Assembly (NCBI GenBank): GCA_024688885.1
Contig: JAILDV010000010.1
Location: 82,632 to 146,631, forward strand
Reading direction: 5' to 3'
Source of the DNA: Bacteroidaceae bacterium
GTDB taxonomy: Bacteria > Bacteroidota > Bacteroidia > Bacteroidales > Bacteroidaceae
DNA: 64,000 bases
Positions 26,701 to 35,844 of this stretch are shown here, in pieces. The stretch's first letter is position 1, and each line of letters begins with the position of its first letter. The position numbers were made by a program, and so were the translations under genes. The notes under the pieces were generated by a model, which saw nothing but the letters and a program-made list of their open reading frames with translations, was not told the DNA's origin and made no database searches.

Positions 26701-28233
26701 TTATTTTTTGATGTGGTAATCGTAGATGCCATAGACCTCGGTGGAGATGTCCCCCAGATTGGGCGAATAGCCCGTCTGGGCAGTTTGCACCTTCACGAAA
26801 TCAATGTACGCCAGATGGGCATCTTTGCCATCCCATGTCTTGGCATTACTTATTTTATAGTAACCCATCGCATTGATGTCATCGAAATCCATCTTCTTAA
26901 AATAGTCGGAACCCTGATTGTCGGCATAGCCCCAAGCAAAAGGAGGTTCCATAGTGTAACCACCCTCATACGTGTGGGTGTCTTTCAGACGGGTGCCGAA
27001 ATAAGTGTGTTCTGTTCCCCCCACCCAGTCTTGCCAGTAGTAGGCATGGGTGTTCCAGAGCGACATGTAGGGCACAATGCCCGTATCGCCAAAACAATCC
27101 TTCCATGCCGTATGCGACTGAGGGCTTTGGGGCTTGTAGTAGGTGATGGCATACTCCATGGTGCTGTTCTCAGTACCATACTCACTGCCTGCCAACTCAT
27201 ACCAAGGGTCGTTGGGCAGACCATCTCCATTCACATCCTGACTCACCCAGATGATGCCCGGTTCTGACTGATAGCTGAAGGGGTTCCCCTTGATGACAAG
27301 GTCATAGTCGCCAGAGTTCTCCACGCTATGGTCAAAACCTGCTATGACATAGCCACCTTGCGCACCCATCGACACCGACCACATCTTCTGCCAGTGCTCC
27401 AACACCTTGGCACATGCCTCTTCCATCGAGGCACCCCCATGAATGAAATCGCCCACAATCGTGTAGCCGTTCACCTGATGCCCGGGGGCAGGCATATACT
27501 CATACACCTTGTTGACCAACGATTTGCTTTCTGCAGTCACTGCACGACGATAAGTGCCCTCGCTGGGACACACGTTCACGTCAAAAGTCTGACACACCTC
27601 ACACGTGTCGTTCTTCATCGTCAGCGTCAGCCTGTGACTTCCCAGCGAAAGTCCATCTGCATCCAGCACACACGAAACATTGTCCGACGTCTGTACCCCG
27701 ACATCCTCCAGCAGCTCTCCGTCCAGAGCCCAAGTGTAAGTGCCCCCAAGGTCATTCTCTATCATGTAGGCTTTCACCTTCACAGTCCTGCCCTGAGGAA
27801 TGTTCATGCTGGTCCAAGGGAATTTCCACGCAAACACCGAATCGTTGAGCGTGAAAAGCCCATCTGCCGATTCGTTTTCTGTCAACTGGTCCACCTTAAT
27901 CACCGTAATCTTCAGTTCATCCACCGTTGTACCGTAGGAATTAGAGACCTTCACCTTGATGAAGAACTCGCCCAACTCTTTCGCATGGAAGGTGTAGGAT
28001 GCCCCCACACCTATCACTGTCCCGTCCATGCTCCACTCGTAGGTGGTGCGCTCGTCCACATGCTCACATCGTGGCACAATCTCCAGTTCACTGCCCAACT
28101 CCATGCGGTAACGGGCACTCGCCACGGGGAACGTGATGGTGGGCGCCAGTCCCCCCTCCTGTCCTCCATCGTTGTCGCTGCATGCCGTCAACAGCAAGAG
28201 CGACATCACACACAAAACACCAAATTTCTTCAT
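26701..28233 (-). CDS. PKD-like surface lipoprotein of the B12 locus
   Basis: A 510-residue lipoprotein (LLLLTACSDND). The N-terminal half has PKD/Ig-like domains (YEWSMDGTVIGVGASYTFHAKELGEFFIKVKV). The C-terminal half is a conserved Bacteroidales surface domain with IAGFDHSVENSGDYDLVIKG, EPGIIWVSQDVNGDGLPNDPW and YELAGSEYG, which contains calcium-loop-like DVNGDGLPND. It overlaps the BtuG-like gene by four bases (ATGA) and precedes btuB, so a role in cobamide capture at the surface is inferred. The exact function is unknown. Confidence 0.75.
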   Translation of the reverse strand: MKKFGVLCVMSLLLLTACSDNDGGQEGGLAPTITFPVASARYRMELGSELEIVPRCEHVDERTTYEWSMDGTVIGVGASYTFHAKELGEFFIKVKVSNSYGTTVDELKITVIKVDQLTENESADGLFTLNDSVFAWKFPWTSMNIPQGRTVKVKAYMIENDLGGTYTWALDGELLEDVGVQTSDNVSCVLDADGLSLGSHRLTLTMKNDTCEVCQTFDVNVCPSEGTYRRAVTAESKSLVNKVYEYMPAPGHQVNGYTIVGDFIHGGASMEEACAKVLEHWQKMWSVSMGAQGGYVIAGFDHSVENSGDYDLVIKGNPFSYQSEPGIIWVSQDVNGDGLPNDPWYELAGSEYGTENSTMEYAITYYKPQSPQSHTAWKDCFGDTGIVPYMSLWNTHAYYWQDWVGGTEHTYFGTRLKDTHTYEGGYTMEPPFAWGYADNQGSDYFKKMDFDDINAMGYYKISNAKTWDGKDAHLAYIDFVKVQTAQTGYSPNLGDISTEVYGIYDYHIKK

Positions 28234-29342
28234 TTGAACGCAAAATGATTCGGGTTGATGCCCACACGGAACTGGTCTATCAACGCTCCACTGGCATCAT
28301 AACGGTACACTGCCCCCGACTGTCCGTAATCCACAGCATCAGCCACATACACATCCCCATTGCGAGGATTCACACCGATGCCATACAGCTTATGACGGCG
28401 TCCGTTCGCATCCCTCGGTGCCTCGATGAAGGGGCGCACAGGCACATGGCTGTCGGTGATGTTCATCCTGTAGATGTCATTATTGATGAGATAGACCACA
28501 TCCCTCGTGCCGTTCATCTCTATCTGCACATTCGCCTCGTCGGTGTCGAGCGTCTGGTCCAGTTCCACCACACCCGTCTCGGCATCCAGGCGATAAAGGT
28601 GAGGGATATTGTCGCTGAAACTCTCATCCTCCATCGAATAGCCCCCATCCGTGATGACCCACAACTTTCCGTTCCTGTCAGCCTTCATCGACTTCGGTTG
28701 CCAACTGCTCAGGGTGATTTCCCTCACCATCTCATCCCTCTCGGCATCCACCACCAGCAGTTTGTTGCTGTACGACCAGCAGTTCGTATAGACAAACCTC
28801 CCCACCTGAACCATCTCCTCCGTCGAGCAGTAGCCGCGGCTCTCCTCCTGTCCCGTGGCGATGGCACCCGTCCACTTGAACGTCTTCGGGTTGAACACAT
28901 TGATGTAGGGCGAATAGAGGTCAGTCACGTATGCCTTCGTGTCGCTTACAAAATGCACATATCGGGGATTGATGATTTTTGTGCCGGCAGTCGTCACCTG
29001 TCCCTTCACCTTGAAAGTCTCCGTGTCGATGCCCCAAATCACACCCGAGTTCTCCACGGCTATATACGCCACCCCATCCCTCAGGATGATGGACTGTCCC
29101 GTGTCGCCCAACTTTCTGCCGTTGGCACGCACAAACACACCGTTCTCCACGGTCTTCTTCACAGGGTCGTAGAATGACAGCGACGCATTGCCCGCATTGT
29201 AGTTGCCCTCACAAAGCACAAACACGCCCTGCCCTGTAGCAGAGAAAGACTCCTCCTCGGAGGTGTCATCTGAACCACTGCATGCTACTGTCAGCACCGA
29301 GACCGACAGTAGCATGTATAAGAATAATTTCGTAAAACGCAT
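28230..29342 (-). CDS. btuG: BtuG-like cobamide-binding surface lipoprotein (DUF5074)
   Basis: A 370-residue lipoprotein (TVACSGSDD lipobox) made of a beta-propeller, with repeating blade segments such as FVLCEGNYNAGNASLSFYDP, GVAYIAVENSGVIWGID and GKLWVITDGGYS. This architecture is that of Bacteroides BtuG, which binds B12 on the cell surface with very high affinity and hands it to BtuB. The B12 context (btuB, btuF, btuC downstream) supports the call. It is 10 bp after the DUF4465 gene. Confidence 0.82.
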   Translation of the reverse strand: MRFTKLFLYMLLSVSVLTVACSGSDDTSEEESFSATGQGVFVLCEGNYNAGNASLSFYDPVKKTVENGVFVRANGRKLGDTGQSIILRDGVAYIAVENSGVIWGIDTETFKVKGQVTTAGTKIINPRYVHFVSDTKAYVTDLYSPYINVFNPKTFKWTGAIATGQEESRGYCSTEEMVQVGRFVYTNCWSYSNKLLVVDAERDEMVREITLSSWQPKSMKADRNGKLWVITDGGYSMEDESFSDNIPHLYRLDAETGVVELDQTLDTDEANVQIEMNGTRDVVYLINNDIYRMNITDSHVPVRPFIEAPRDANGRRHKLYGIGVNPRNGDVYVADAVDYGQSGAVYRYDASGALIDQFRVGINPNHFAFK

Positions 29343-29352
29343 CTACGAGGGT

Positions 29353-30093
29353 TTAGAACTTAACCACCACGTTGTCGAAGGCAACATACTTAGGCTGCTT
29401 CACACCGTAAGCGGACTTGTCGCTTCCGTCCATCGTGAAGCCCAGTTTCGTCACCTCGCCCAATGAGCTGAGATCTACTTTCTTCCATGATTCCAAGAAA
29501 GCGCCATCCTTTGCCATGTCCACCGTGACAGCACCTGTAGCCACTTCGCCCTTATATCCGGTGATGGTCAAAGTCAGCACATCGCCCTTATCCGTCAAAG
29601 CCTTAGCCGAGCCATCGCCAAACTTCGTCACACCCAACTGATAGGTGGTTGGCGACACATCCATCGACTTGATGACACGAGCCACATTGTCGGAGAAAGA
29701 CACAGAAGCATCGCAATACACCACAGCAAAATTGCTGGTTCCGTTACTCTGAGGTACAGCCAACTGATACTGGTAGGTTGCATGGTTCTCAAGGTCAGCG
29801 TCAATGTAGTTGCTGATGGCGACACCACCCTCAGCAAAACCATAGCCCCCCCCCCATGTCGCTGTAAGGGAACTCGTCAGTTTGGAAGTGGCATCAGACC
29901 ACGAATAAGCCACAGGAGTTTCACCGCCATCGCCATACAGCAGTTCACCGCCATACTGTGGATTGTCAATCAAGGCAGCCCACTGGTTACCTTCAAAATC
30001 CAGACGTTTCAGATTCTCGTCATCATCGCTACACGATGTGAACATAGCCATGCTCATTGCCAGCACAGCGAAAGAAAATGCAATCTTTTTCAT
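29353..30093 (-). CDS. DUF4465-type lipoprotein, candidate BtuH
   Basis: A 246-residue lipoprotein (MFTSCSDDDEN). Landmarks YSWSDATSKLTSSLTATWGGGYGFAEGGVAISNY and VAFDNVVVKF fit DUF4465, a beta-sandwich family found in Bacteroidales B12 loci and, as I recall, tied to cobamide-binding BtuH proteins. It is first in the operon, directly behind a promoter at 30144-30151. The assignment to BtuH is by family and context only. Confidence 0.68.
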   Translation of the reverse strand: MKKIAFSFAVLAMSMAMFTSCSDDDENLKRLDFEGNQWAALIDNPQYGGELLYGDGGETPVAYSWSDATSKLTSSLTATWGGGYGFAEGGVAISNYIDADLENHATYQYQLAVPQSNGTSNFAVVYCDASVSFSDNVARVIKSMDVSPTTYQLGVTKFGDGSAKALTDKGDVLTLTITGYKGEVATGAVTVDMAKDGAFLESWKKVDLSSLGEVTKLGFTMDGSDKSAYGVKQPKYVAFDNVVVKF

Positions 30094-30143
30094 GCGTTAA
30101 AGTTTTTAGATAGAATTATAAAAAATGTCCTTACTTTGCGGTG

Positions 30144-30151
30144 CAAAGGTA
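30144..30151 (-). promoter_or_regulatory. -7 promoter box of the B12 uptake operon
   Basis: TACCTTTG on the minus strand, 50 bp before the first ATG. No cobalamin riboswitch fits in the 74-bp gap between this operon and the carboxylase gene. Confidence 0.6.
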
Positions 30152-30167
30152 TGGAATTAATTTCATA

Positions 30168-31604
30168 TTACAAAGGCATATTGCCATGTTTCTTCGGAGG
30201 ATTGCTCTGATTCTTGTTGCGCGACATCTCTAAAGCCTGAATAAGACGCAGACGGGTGTCACAGGGGGAGATGATTTCGTCAATGTAACCCAATTGTGCG
30301 GCAGGCATAGGGTTGGCAAATTTTTCCCTGTACTCCTCTATTTTCTGGGCACGCTCTTCTTGAGTAGCCTTACGATAGAGGATGTTGCAGGCTCCCTCCG
30401 CTCCCATCACAGCGATTTCAGCTGTTGGGTAGGCAAAGTTCACGTCTGCCCCGATGCACTTGGAGTTCATCACGATGTATGCTCCACCGTATGCCTTGCG
30501 AGTGATGAGCGTGATTTTCGGCACGGTTGCTTCTGCAAAGGCATAAACGATTTTTGCTCCATGACGGATGATACCGTTATGCTCCTGCTGCACTCCCGGC
30601 AAGAAACCAGGCACATCTTCAACTGCGATGAGGGGAATGTTGAAGCAGTCGCAGAAACGGATGAAACGGGCTGCCTTGTCAGAAGCATCAATATCGAGTG
30701 CACCAGCGAGGAAATTGGGCTGGTTGGCAACGAATCCCACCGTACGTCCTGCCATACGTCCAAAACCAATGACGATATTCTTGGCGAATTCTGGCTGAAT
30801 CTCAAAGAAATACTGCTGGTCGCAGATGGGTTCGATGATATTGCGGATGTCATAAGGTATATTAGGGTCAGAAGGCACTACGTTGTCCAACTCATGGCAG
30901 ATGCGGTTGACCTCATCAGTGACAGGATGTACAGGAGCATCTTCCATGTTGTTGGAGGGGATGAAGCCGATAAGTTCACGGATAGTCATCAGCGTTTCCT
31001 CATCGTTGTTGCAGATGAAATGGCTCACACCGCTCACCGAGTTGTGTGTCATGGCACCGCCAAGGGTTTCCTTGTCCACATCCTCGTTGGTCACAGCCTT
31101 GACCACATTAGGTCCTGTCACGAACATCTGGCTCTGTTCTTTCACCATCAAGATGAAGTCGGTGAGTGCAGGGCTGTAGCAAGAACCGCCAGCACAAGGA
31201 CCGAGAATGGCACTGATTTGGGGAATGACACCCGATGCCATCACATTTCTTCTGAATATATGGGCAAAACCTGTAAGCGATTCCACACCTTCCTGAATAC
31301 GTGCACCACCTGAATCATTCAATCCAATGATGGGTGCCCCGTTCTTCAATGCCAAATCCTGCACCTTTGCAATCTTCTGTGCATTGGCTGCCGAGAGTGA
31401 ACCACCCAGCACGGCAAAATCAAAGGCATAGACAAAGACGATGCGTCCATCAATCTTGCCATAACCAGAAATGACACCATCGCCCTCAATGCGCTTGTTC
31501 TCCATGCCAAAATCATTGCAACGGTGCACCACGTGCTTGTCCATCTCCACAAATGTGCCACGATCAAGCAGCGTTTCTATTCTTTCTCTTGCTGTAAGTT
31601 TCAT
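30168..31604 (-). CDS. mmdA: Acyl-CoA carboxyltransferase subunit (MmdA / PccB type)
   Basis: Carboxyltransferase of methylmalonyl-CoA decarboxylase or propionyl-CoA carboxylase, linking propionate and succinate metabolism through B12-dependent methylmalonyl-CoA mutase. Oxyanion-hole signatures GGSLSAANAQKIAKVQDLA, NDSGGARIQEGVESL, GPCAGGSCYSPALTDF and the second-domain GGAYIVMNSK are present. It begins at MKLTARERIETLLDRG, about 35 residues shorter than usual at the N-terminus, and a CAATTTTCAACTATC repeat lies directly upstream. The biotin carrier and biotin carboxylase genes precede it in the same operon. Confidence 0.88.
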   Translation of the reverse strand: MKLTARERIETLLDRGTFVEMDKHVVHRCNDFGMENKRIEGDGVISGYGKIDGRIVFVYAFDFAVLGGSLSAANAQKIAKVQDLALKNGAPIIGLNDSGGARIQEGVESLTGFAHIFRRNVMASGVIPQISAILGPCAGGSCYSPALTDFILMVKEQSQMFVTGPNVVKAVTNEDVDKETLGGAMTHNSVSGVSHFICNNDEETLMTIRELIGFIPSNNMEDAPVHPVTDEVNRICHELDNVVPSDPNIPYDIRNIIEPICDQQYFFEIQPEFAKNIVIGFGRMAGRTVGFVANQPNFLAGALDIDASDKAARFIRFCDCFNIPLIAVEDVPGFLPGVQQEHNGIIRHGAKIVYAFAEATVPKITLITRKAYGGAYIVMNSKCIGADVNFAYPTAEIAVMGAEGACNILYRKATQEERAQKIEEYREKFANPMPAAQLGYIDEIISPCDTRLRLIQALEMSRNKNQSNPPKKHGNMPL

Positions 31605-31623
31605 AATTCTCAATTTTCAACTA

Positions 31624-32139
31624 TCAATTTTCAATTTCCAACTTGATCAGCGCTTGTTCCACACGAACACTGTCGCCCACATTCACTAACACATCTTTCA
31701 CGGTGCAGTCAGCATTGACTTTGTAATTTGACTGCATCTTCATGGCTTCCATGGTCAGTACGGTGTCACCTGCTTTGAGTGTGTCACCGGGCTTTACATA
31801 GATGTTGACAATCTTGCAGGGCATCGGTGCCGTGATGACATCTGCCTGCACCGAATCCTGTGAACCTCCACGACGCATCTTCATATACTTCGCCTGTGAG
31901 TCGAGCATATCAATCTGATAAGTTGAGTAGTTCAAGTTCACACGGTAGTGCTTTTCCCCACTCTCTCGGATGAGTTCAGCATTGTACGAATTGCCATCGT
32001 AAATGAGGGAGCAGGTGCCGTTTTCCAGCATCGCCACATCCACATCATACACCTTTCCGTCAATATCTATCTTCACTTGGTTGCCTTCCTTGCTCAGCAA
32101 GGTCACTTCCAAGATCTTATTTCCAACTTGTATTTCCAT
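31624..32139 (-). CDS. Biotin carboxyl carrier protein
   Basis: A 171-residue carrier. The biotinyl Lys is in EAMKMQSNY, inside a lipoyl/biotinyl domain (~100-170) joined to an N-terminal beta-rich region by a linker. It shuttles CO2 between the biotin carboxylase (32177) and the carboxyltransferase (30168). Its last residues, EIEN, and stop codon lie within a CAATTTTCAA-type repeat, so the C-terminus was probably fixed by the repeat. Confidence 0.9.
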   Translation of the reverse strand: MEIQVGNKILEVTLLSKEGNQVKIDIDGKVYDVDVAMLENGTCSLIYDGNSYNAELIRESGEKHYRVNLNYSTYQIDMLDSQAKYMKMRRGGSQDSVQADVITAPMPCKIVNIYVKPGDTLKAGDTVLTMEAMKMQSNYKVNADCTVKDVLVNVGDSVRVEQALIKLEIEN

Positions 32140-32176
32140 CTTGTCATTTACAATTTACTATGTACAATGTGCATGT

Positions 32177-33691
32177 TCACACCCTCAATACTCCCTTCTG
32201 CAATCCGAATGCTCTCCAGCGACTGATGGCTGTATTCTCCGCTGTAGGTATTGTGGGTTTATTCTCCTCAAGACTCATCAGATAGTCGATATATGCCGCA
32301 ATGACCGCCATCGGCTCCGAGTCATTCTTGAAGCCCGGACGAGGACGCAACCTGTCTTGATTGCGCTCGATGAAGTAAGTGTTATAGTTACCTTGCTTGA
32401 AATCAGGCACATCGATGATGCGGCGCAGATAGCGGATATTGGTGGTCAAACCCGTAATCTTGTATTCATACAACACACGGCGCATACGTTCAATGGCATA
32501 TTCACGGCTGGTTGCCCACACGATGAGTTTGCCAATCATCGGGTCATAGTGTACAGGAATTTCATAACCTTCATACACGTAAGAGTCGATGCGCGTGCCG
32601 ATGCCATGCGGCTCGGTAAGTTGCTGAATCACACCAGGCGATGGCATGAAGTTATGCTCAGTATCCTCTGCACAGATACGGCACTCAATAGCATGACCAC
32701 GCTGACGGATATCTTCCTGACGATAATGCAATTGTTGACCATCGGCAATGAGAATCTGCTCCTTCACCAAATCAATGCCTACCACCTCCTCTGTGATGGG
32801 ATGCTCCACCTGCAGACGTGTGTTCATTTCCAAGAAATAGAACTTATGGTATTTATCCACAAGGAATTCAATCGTGCCTGCTCCTTCATACCCTACCGCA
32901 CGGGCAGCAGCCACAGCCTTGGCACCCATCTCCATGCGCAGGTTATAGTCAATGAACGGGCTTGGACTTTCCTCCACAATCTTCTGATGACGGCGCTGCA
33001 CGGAGCACTCACGGTCAAACAGATGCAGCACGTTGCCATGCTTGTCACCCAAAATCTGGAACTCGATGTGATGTGGTTCCTCCACAAACTTCTCGATATA
33101 GACGGTATCGTCACCAAAACCCGACATCGCCTCACTGCGAGCAGCGTTGTACATCTCCACTACATCTTCTTCCCTCTCGATAAGGCGCATGCCCTTACCG
33201 CCACCTCCCATCGAGGCTTTCAGCATCACAGGGAAACCGATCTTCTTTGCCACCTTCACAGCTTCTTCCGCTGATTTGAGTGGTTCTTCCGTGCCGGGCA
33301 CCACAGGCACACCAGCCTCAATCATCTTGCGACGTGCGCTGATTTTGTCACCCATCTCCTCCATCGTTTCAGGACGAGGACCAATAAAGATGAAGCCCTC
33401 CTGTTCACAACGGCGTGCAAACTCTGCATTCTCCGAGAGGAATCCATAACCCGGATGGATGGCATCCACCTTGTGCTTATGGGCAGCCTCGATGATATGG
33501 TCAATGTTCAGATAGCTGTCACTGCTTGCAGCACCACCAATACACTCAGCCTCGTTGGCAAAAAGCACATGACGGGAGAGTCGGTCAGCCGTGCTATACA
33601 CAGCCACCGAGCGGATGCCCATCTCATAGCAACTCCTCATCACACGGATGGCAATCTCCCCACGATTCGCTACTAATATCTTTCTAATCAT
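32177..33691 (-). CDS. accC: Biotin carboxylase subunit
   Basis: ATP-dependent carboxylation of biotin on the carrier. The 504 residues include the biotin-carboxylase N-domain (KILVANRGEIAIRVMRSC), ATP-grasp glycine loop MGGGGKGMRL, HHIEFQILGD, and the catalytic stretch FLEMNTRLQVEHPITEEV. The tail (~450-504) is longer than AccC of fatty-acid synthesis, as in propionyl-CoA carboxylase-type enzymes. Co-operonic with the carrier and MmdA-like carboxyltransferase, so it more likely serves propionate/succinate metabolism than fatty-acid synthesis. Confidence 0.9.
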   Translation of the reverse strand: MIRKILVANRGEIAIRVMRSCYEMGIRSVAVYSTADRLSRHVLFANEAECIGGAASSDSYLNIDHIIEAAHKHKVDAIHPGYGFLSENAEFARRCEQEGFIFIGPRPETMEEMGDKISARRKMIEAGVPVVPGTEEPLKSAEEAVKVAKKIGFPVMLKASMGGGGKGMRLIEREEDVVEMYNAARSEAMSGFGDDTVYIEKFVEEPHHIEFQILGDKHGNVLHLFDRECSVQRRHQKIVEESPSPFIDYNLRMEMGAKAVAAARAVGYEGAGTIEFLVDKYHKFYFLEMNTRLQVEHPITEEVVGIDLVKEQILIADGQQLHYRQEDIRQRGHAIECRICAEDTEHNFMPSPGVIQQLTEPHGIGTRIDSYVYEGYEIPVHYDPMIGKLIVWATSREYAIERMRRVLYEYKITGLTTNIRYLRRIIDVPDFKQGNYNTYFIERNQDRLRPRPGFKNDSEPMAVIAAYIDYLMSLEENKPTIPTAENTAISRWRAFGLQKGVLRV

Positions 33692-33699
33692 ATTTTCAT

Positions 33700-34071
33700 T
33701 TACATTTCCTGTTCCGACAACTCGTTCGCTTCCATGAGCGCACAGTCCTCAGTAATCTGCTTAAGCGAGACTGCTGCCATATTGAGCGTACGGAAACATT
33801 GTTTCAGCATCGCCTGTGCAGCAGGTGTCTTTGAGCCTATACGGTTCTTGATGTTGAAAAGTTCCTTCGTAATGCCCAACAATTCGTTGGTGGGCAGGAA
33901 TGTCTCTCCCGAAGCTGTGTCAATGGTGTTATCAATCTGCTCCATGATGGAAGATACCCCATCCGTCTTCTGACACTCGTCAAACGACTGGTTGACCAAC
34001 TCTGCCACATCACCTTTCAGCTGCCGCATCAAATCTATGTATTGTGTATAAGTTGAATGATAAATATCCAT
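33700..34071 (-). CDS. Small hypothetical protein in the carboxylase operon
   Basis: Not recognised. 123 residues starting MDIYHSTYTQYIDLM, all-helical in appearance, no signal peptide or membrane segment. An upstream in-frame ATG at 34221 is rejected since it would overlap the DASS gene by ~140 bp. It sits 11 bp after the DASS gene and 8 bp before the biotin carboxylase, so it probably belongs to the same pathway. Confidence 0.65.
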   Translation of the reverse strand: MDIYHSTYTQYIDLMRQLKGDVAELVNQSFDECQKTDGVSSIMEQIDNTIDTASGETFLPTNELLGITKELFNIKNRIGSKTPAAQAMLKQCFRTLNMAAVSLKQITEDCALMEANELSEQEM

Positions 34072-34082
34072 AATTCTCTCTT

Positions 34083-35588
34083 TTACATTAAACGCAAAGT
34101 GAAGTAGCCCAGCAACATACCGATGACACCAATGACAATACCCACCTTCAACATCTCGTTCTGTTTCACCAAACCTGTCGAGTGCGCAATGGCATTTGGA
34201 GGCGTACTGATAGGCAGACACATAGACACGGAAGCAGTGATGGCAATGGCGATAAGCATCGTGCTCACACCACCAATGTCCTCCAACTTGTCACCCATAC
34301 CCTTGCACACCACAGCCAACACAGGCACCAACAGCGCCGTAGTGGCAGTGTTGCTGATGAAGTTCGACATGGCATAGCACACCAGCATGGCAATAATGAG
34401 AATCACCAGTGGAGACCACTGACCGAATGGGATGCTCTGGATGGCATTCTCTGCCAAACCTGATTCGTTCAGGGCTACACCCAGTGCAAAACCTCCCGCA
34501 ACCATCCACAGCACACTCCAGTTCACTGCCTGCAAATCTTTGGCGGTAATGACACCCGTAGCCGCAAACACAGCGATAGGAATCATTGCCACCGTGTTGG
34601 CATTCACACCCGTCACTTTGTCAAGCAACCAAAACAAAATCGTAACAGCAAACGTGATGATTACCACAGTCGTACGCCAGTTGTGTTGAATGTTTCCTTC
34701 AATATTCAGTTCAATCGTCTTCTGCTTGAATGGGAACAGTTTCAAGAGCAACCACCAACCGAACACCAGCAAGATGAGAGTCATCGGCACCATGTACATC
34801 ATCCACTCACCGAAACCGATGTTGAGGTTCATGCCTTCCGGATCATTCAGATACTTCAATGCGATCATGTTAGGAGGTGTGCCGATAGGCGTACCAATAC
34901 CACCGATGTTGGCACCCAACGGAATGGCAAGCGTCAATGCCACACGTCCCTTGCCATCAGCGGGCAGCGCCTTGAACACAGGAGCCAAGAACGTCAGCAT
35001 CATCGCTGCTGTGGCTGTGTTACTGATGAACATGGAGAACAAACCGGTGATGAGGATGAAGCCCAGCAGCACCACCTCACTCTTTTTGCCAAATGGCTTG
35101 AGCAGGTAACGTGCCATCACCACATCCAGACCACTCTTTGTCGTGGCAATCGCCAACACAAAACCACCCAAGAACAAGATGATGATAGGGTCAGCAAACG
35201 TAGCCATCAGCACCTTATAACTGAGCAACTCCGACTTTTCCAGACCTGACGAATAGAAACTCAAGGCACTGTCAGACGTGGCAAACAGCAACATGCAGAT
35301 AAGGCACACAGATGTTGCCCATGCTGGAATCGCCTCTGTCAACCACATCAGTGTGGCGAACACAAAAATGGCGATAATGCGCTGCTGCACCACCGTCAAT
35401 CCATCGATACCGAAACACTCCGTCGGCAGACATGCCACTACCACCGTTGCAACGATGGAAATGAGCGATGCAATGAATGACTTGTTGTTAAACTTGCTCG
35501 ACAACTTGTTGACGAACCTTCCCCCTCTCTGTGGTTCCAACTTTCTGAACAGATGAAGATGGAACAATTTGTTGTTGAATATTGACAT
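34083..35588 (-). CDS. DASS-family anion/dicarboxylate transporter
   Basis: A 501-residue inner-membrane sodium:anion symporter (SLC13/DASS). The two family signatures with SNT motifs are visible (FISNTATAAMMLTF and FISNTATTALLVPV), along with NIGGIGTPIGTPPNMIALKYL and LPISTPPNAIAHSTG. The likely substrate is succinate or another dicarboxylate, fitting the methylmalonyl/propionyl carboxylase genes downstream. The start at 35588 (MSIFNNKLF) fits the family better than 35651, which would translate part of the upstream hairpin. Confidence 0.88.
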   Translation of the reverse strand: MSIFNNKLFHLHLFRKLEPQRGGRFVNKLSSKFNNKSFIASLISIVATVVVACLPTECFGIDGLTVVQQRIIAIFVFATLMWLTEAIPAWATSVCLICMLLFATSDSALSFYSSGLEKSELLSYKVLMATFADPIIILFLGGFVLAIATTKSGLDVVMARYLLKPFGKKSEVVLLGFILITGLFSMFISNTATAAMMLTFLAPVFKALPADGKGRVALTLAIPLGANIGGIGTPIGTPPNMIALKYLNDPEGMNLNIGFGEWMMYMVPMTLILLVFGWWLLLKLFPFKQKTIELNIEGNIQHNWRTTVVIITFAVTILFWLLDKVTGVNANTVAMIPIAVFAATGVITAKDLQAVNWSVLWMVAGGFALGVALNESGLAENAIQSIPFGQWSPLVILIIAMLVCYAMSNFISNTATTALLVPVLAVVCKGMGDKLEDIGGVSTMLIAIAITASVSMCLPISTPPNAIAHSTGLVKQNEMLKVGIVIGVIGMLLGYFTLRLM

Positions 35589-35616
35589 ATATTTTTTGAT
35601 TTGAACTTTCACATTT

Positions 35617-35646
35617 GAGTGCCCGAGCATCACTGCTGGGGCACTC
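35617..35646. promoter_or_regulatory. Hairpin between the B12 riboswitch region and the DASS gene
   Basis: GAGTGCCC (35617-35624) pairs perfectly with GGGCACTC (35639-35646). It lies ~30 nt before the DASS start on the minus strand and lacks a T-run. It might be an attenuator or processing hairpin. Confidence 0.55.
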
Positions 35647-35671
35647 GGCATTTACAACACTTAATGATATT

Positions 35672-35782
35672 TTATGAAGATTTCTTTCTCACTTTTTTGC
35701 CATCTGACAGACACGCCACGCAGGGACGTTCCAACATAGAACATCCTCGGTACAGCACAGCTGACACACGGCAATTCTTCAT
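35672..35782 (-). CDS. Cys-containing 36-residue ORF downstream of the B12 riboswitch
   Basis: ATG at 35782, TAA at 35672. The product has four Cys (positions 4, 14, 21, 24), including CVAC, and a basic tail GKKVRKKSS. It starts ~65 nt after the B12 box of the riboswitch and would be the first translated gene of that transcript. It could be a leader peptide or a small metal- or cofactor-binding protein. It may also be chance; only its position and intact frame argue for it. Confidence 0.35.
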   Translation of the reverse strand: MKNCRVSAVLYRGCSMLERPCVACLSDGKKVRKKSS

Positions 35783-35844
35783 TATATTAAATAATGTATA
35801 AGTAAAAACGTAGTCCGTAGTCCCGCAGACAAACGTTGCTAATG

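Noticed and set aside
30094..30167. Cobalamin riboswitch directly before the B12 uptake operon
   Set aside because: The gap is only 74 bp and has no B12 box; the only aptamer seen is at 35845-36063.
32003..33274. 423-codon frame opposite the biotin carboxylase gene
   Set aside because: Antisense shadow of accC; no signal peptide, motif or promoter of its own.
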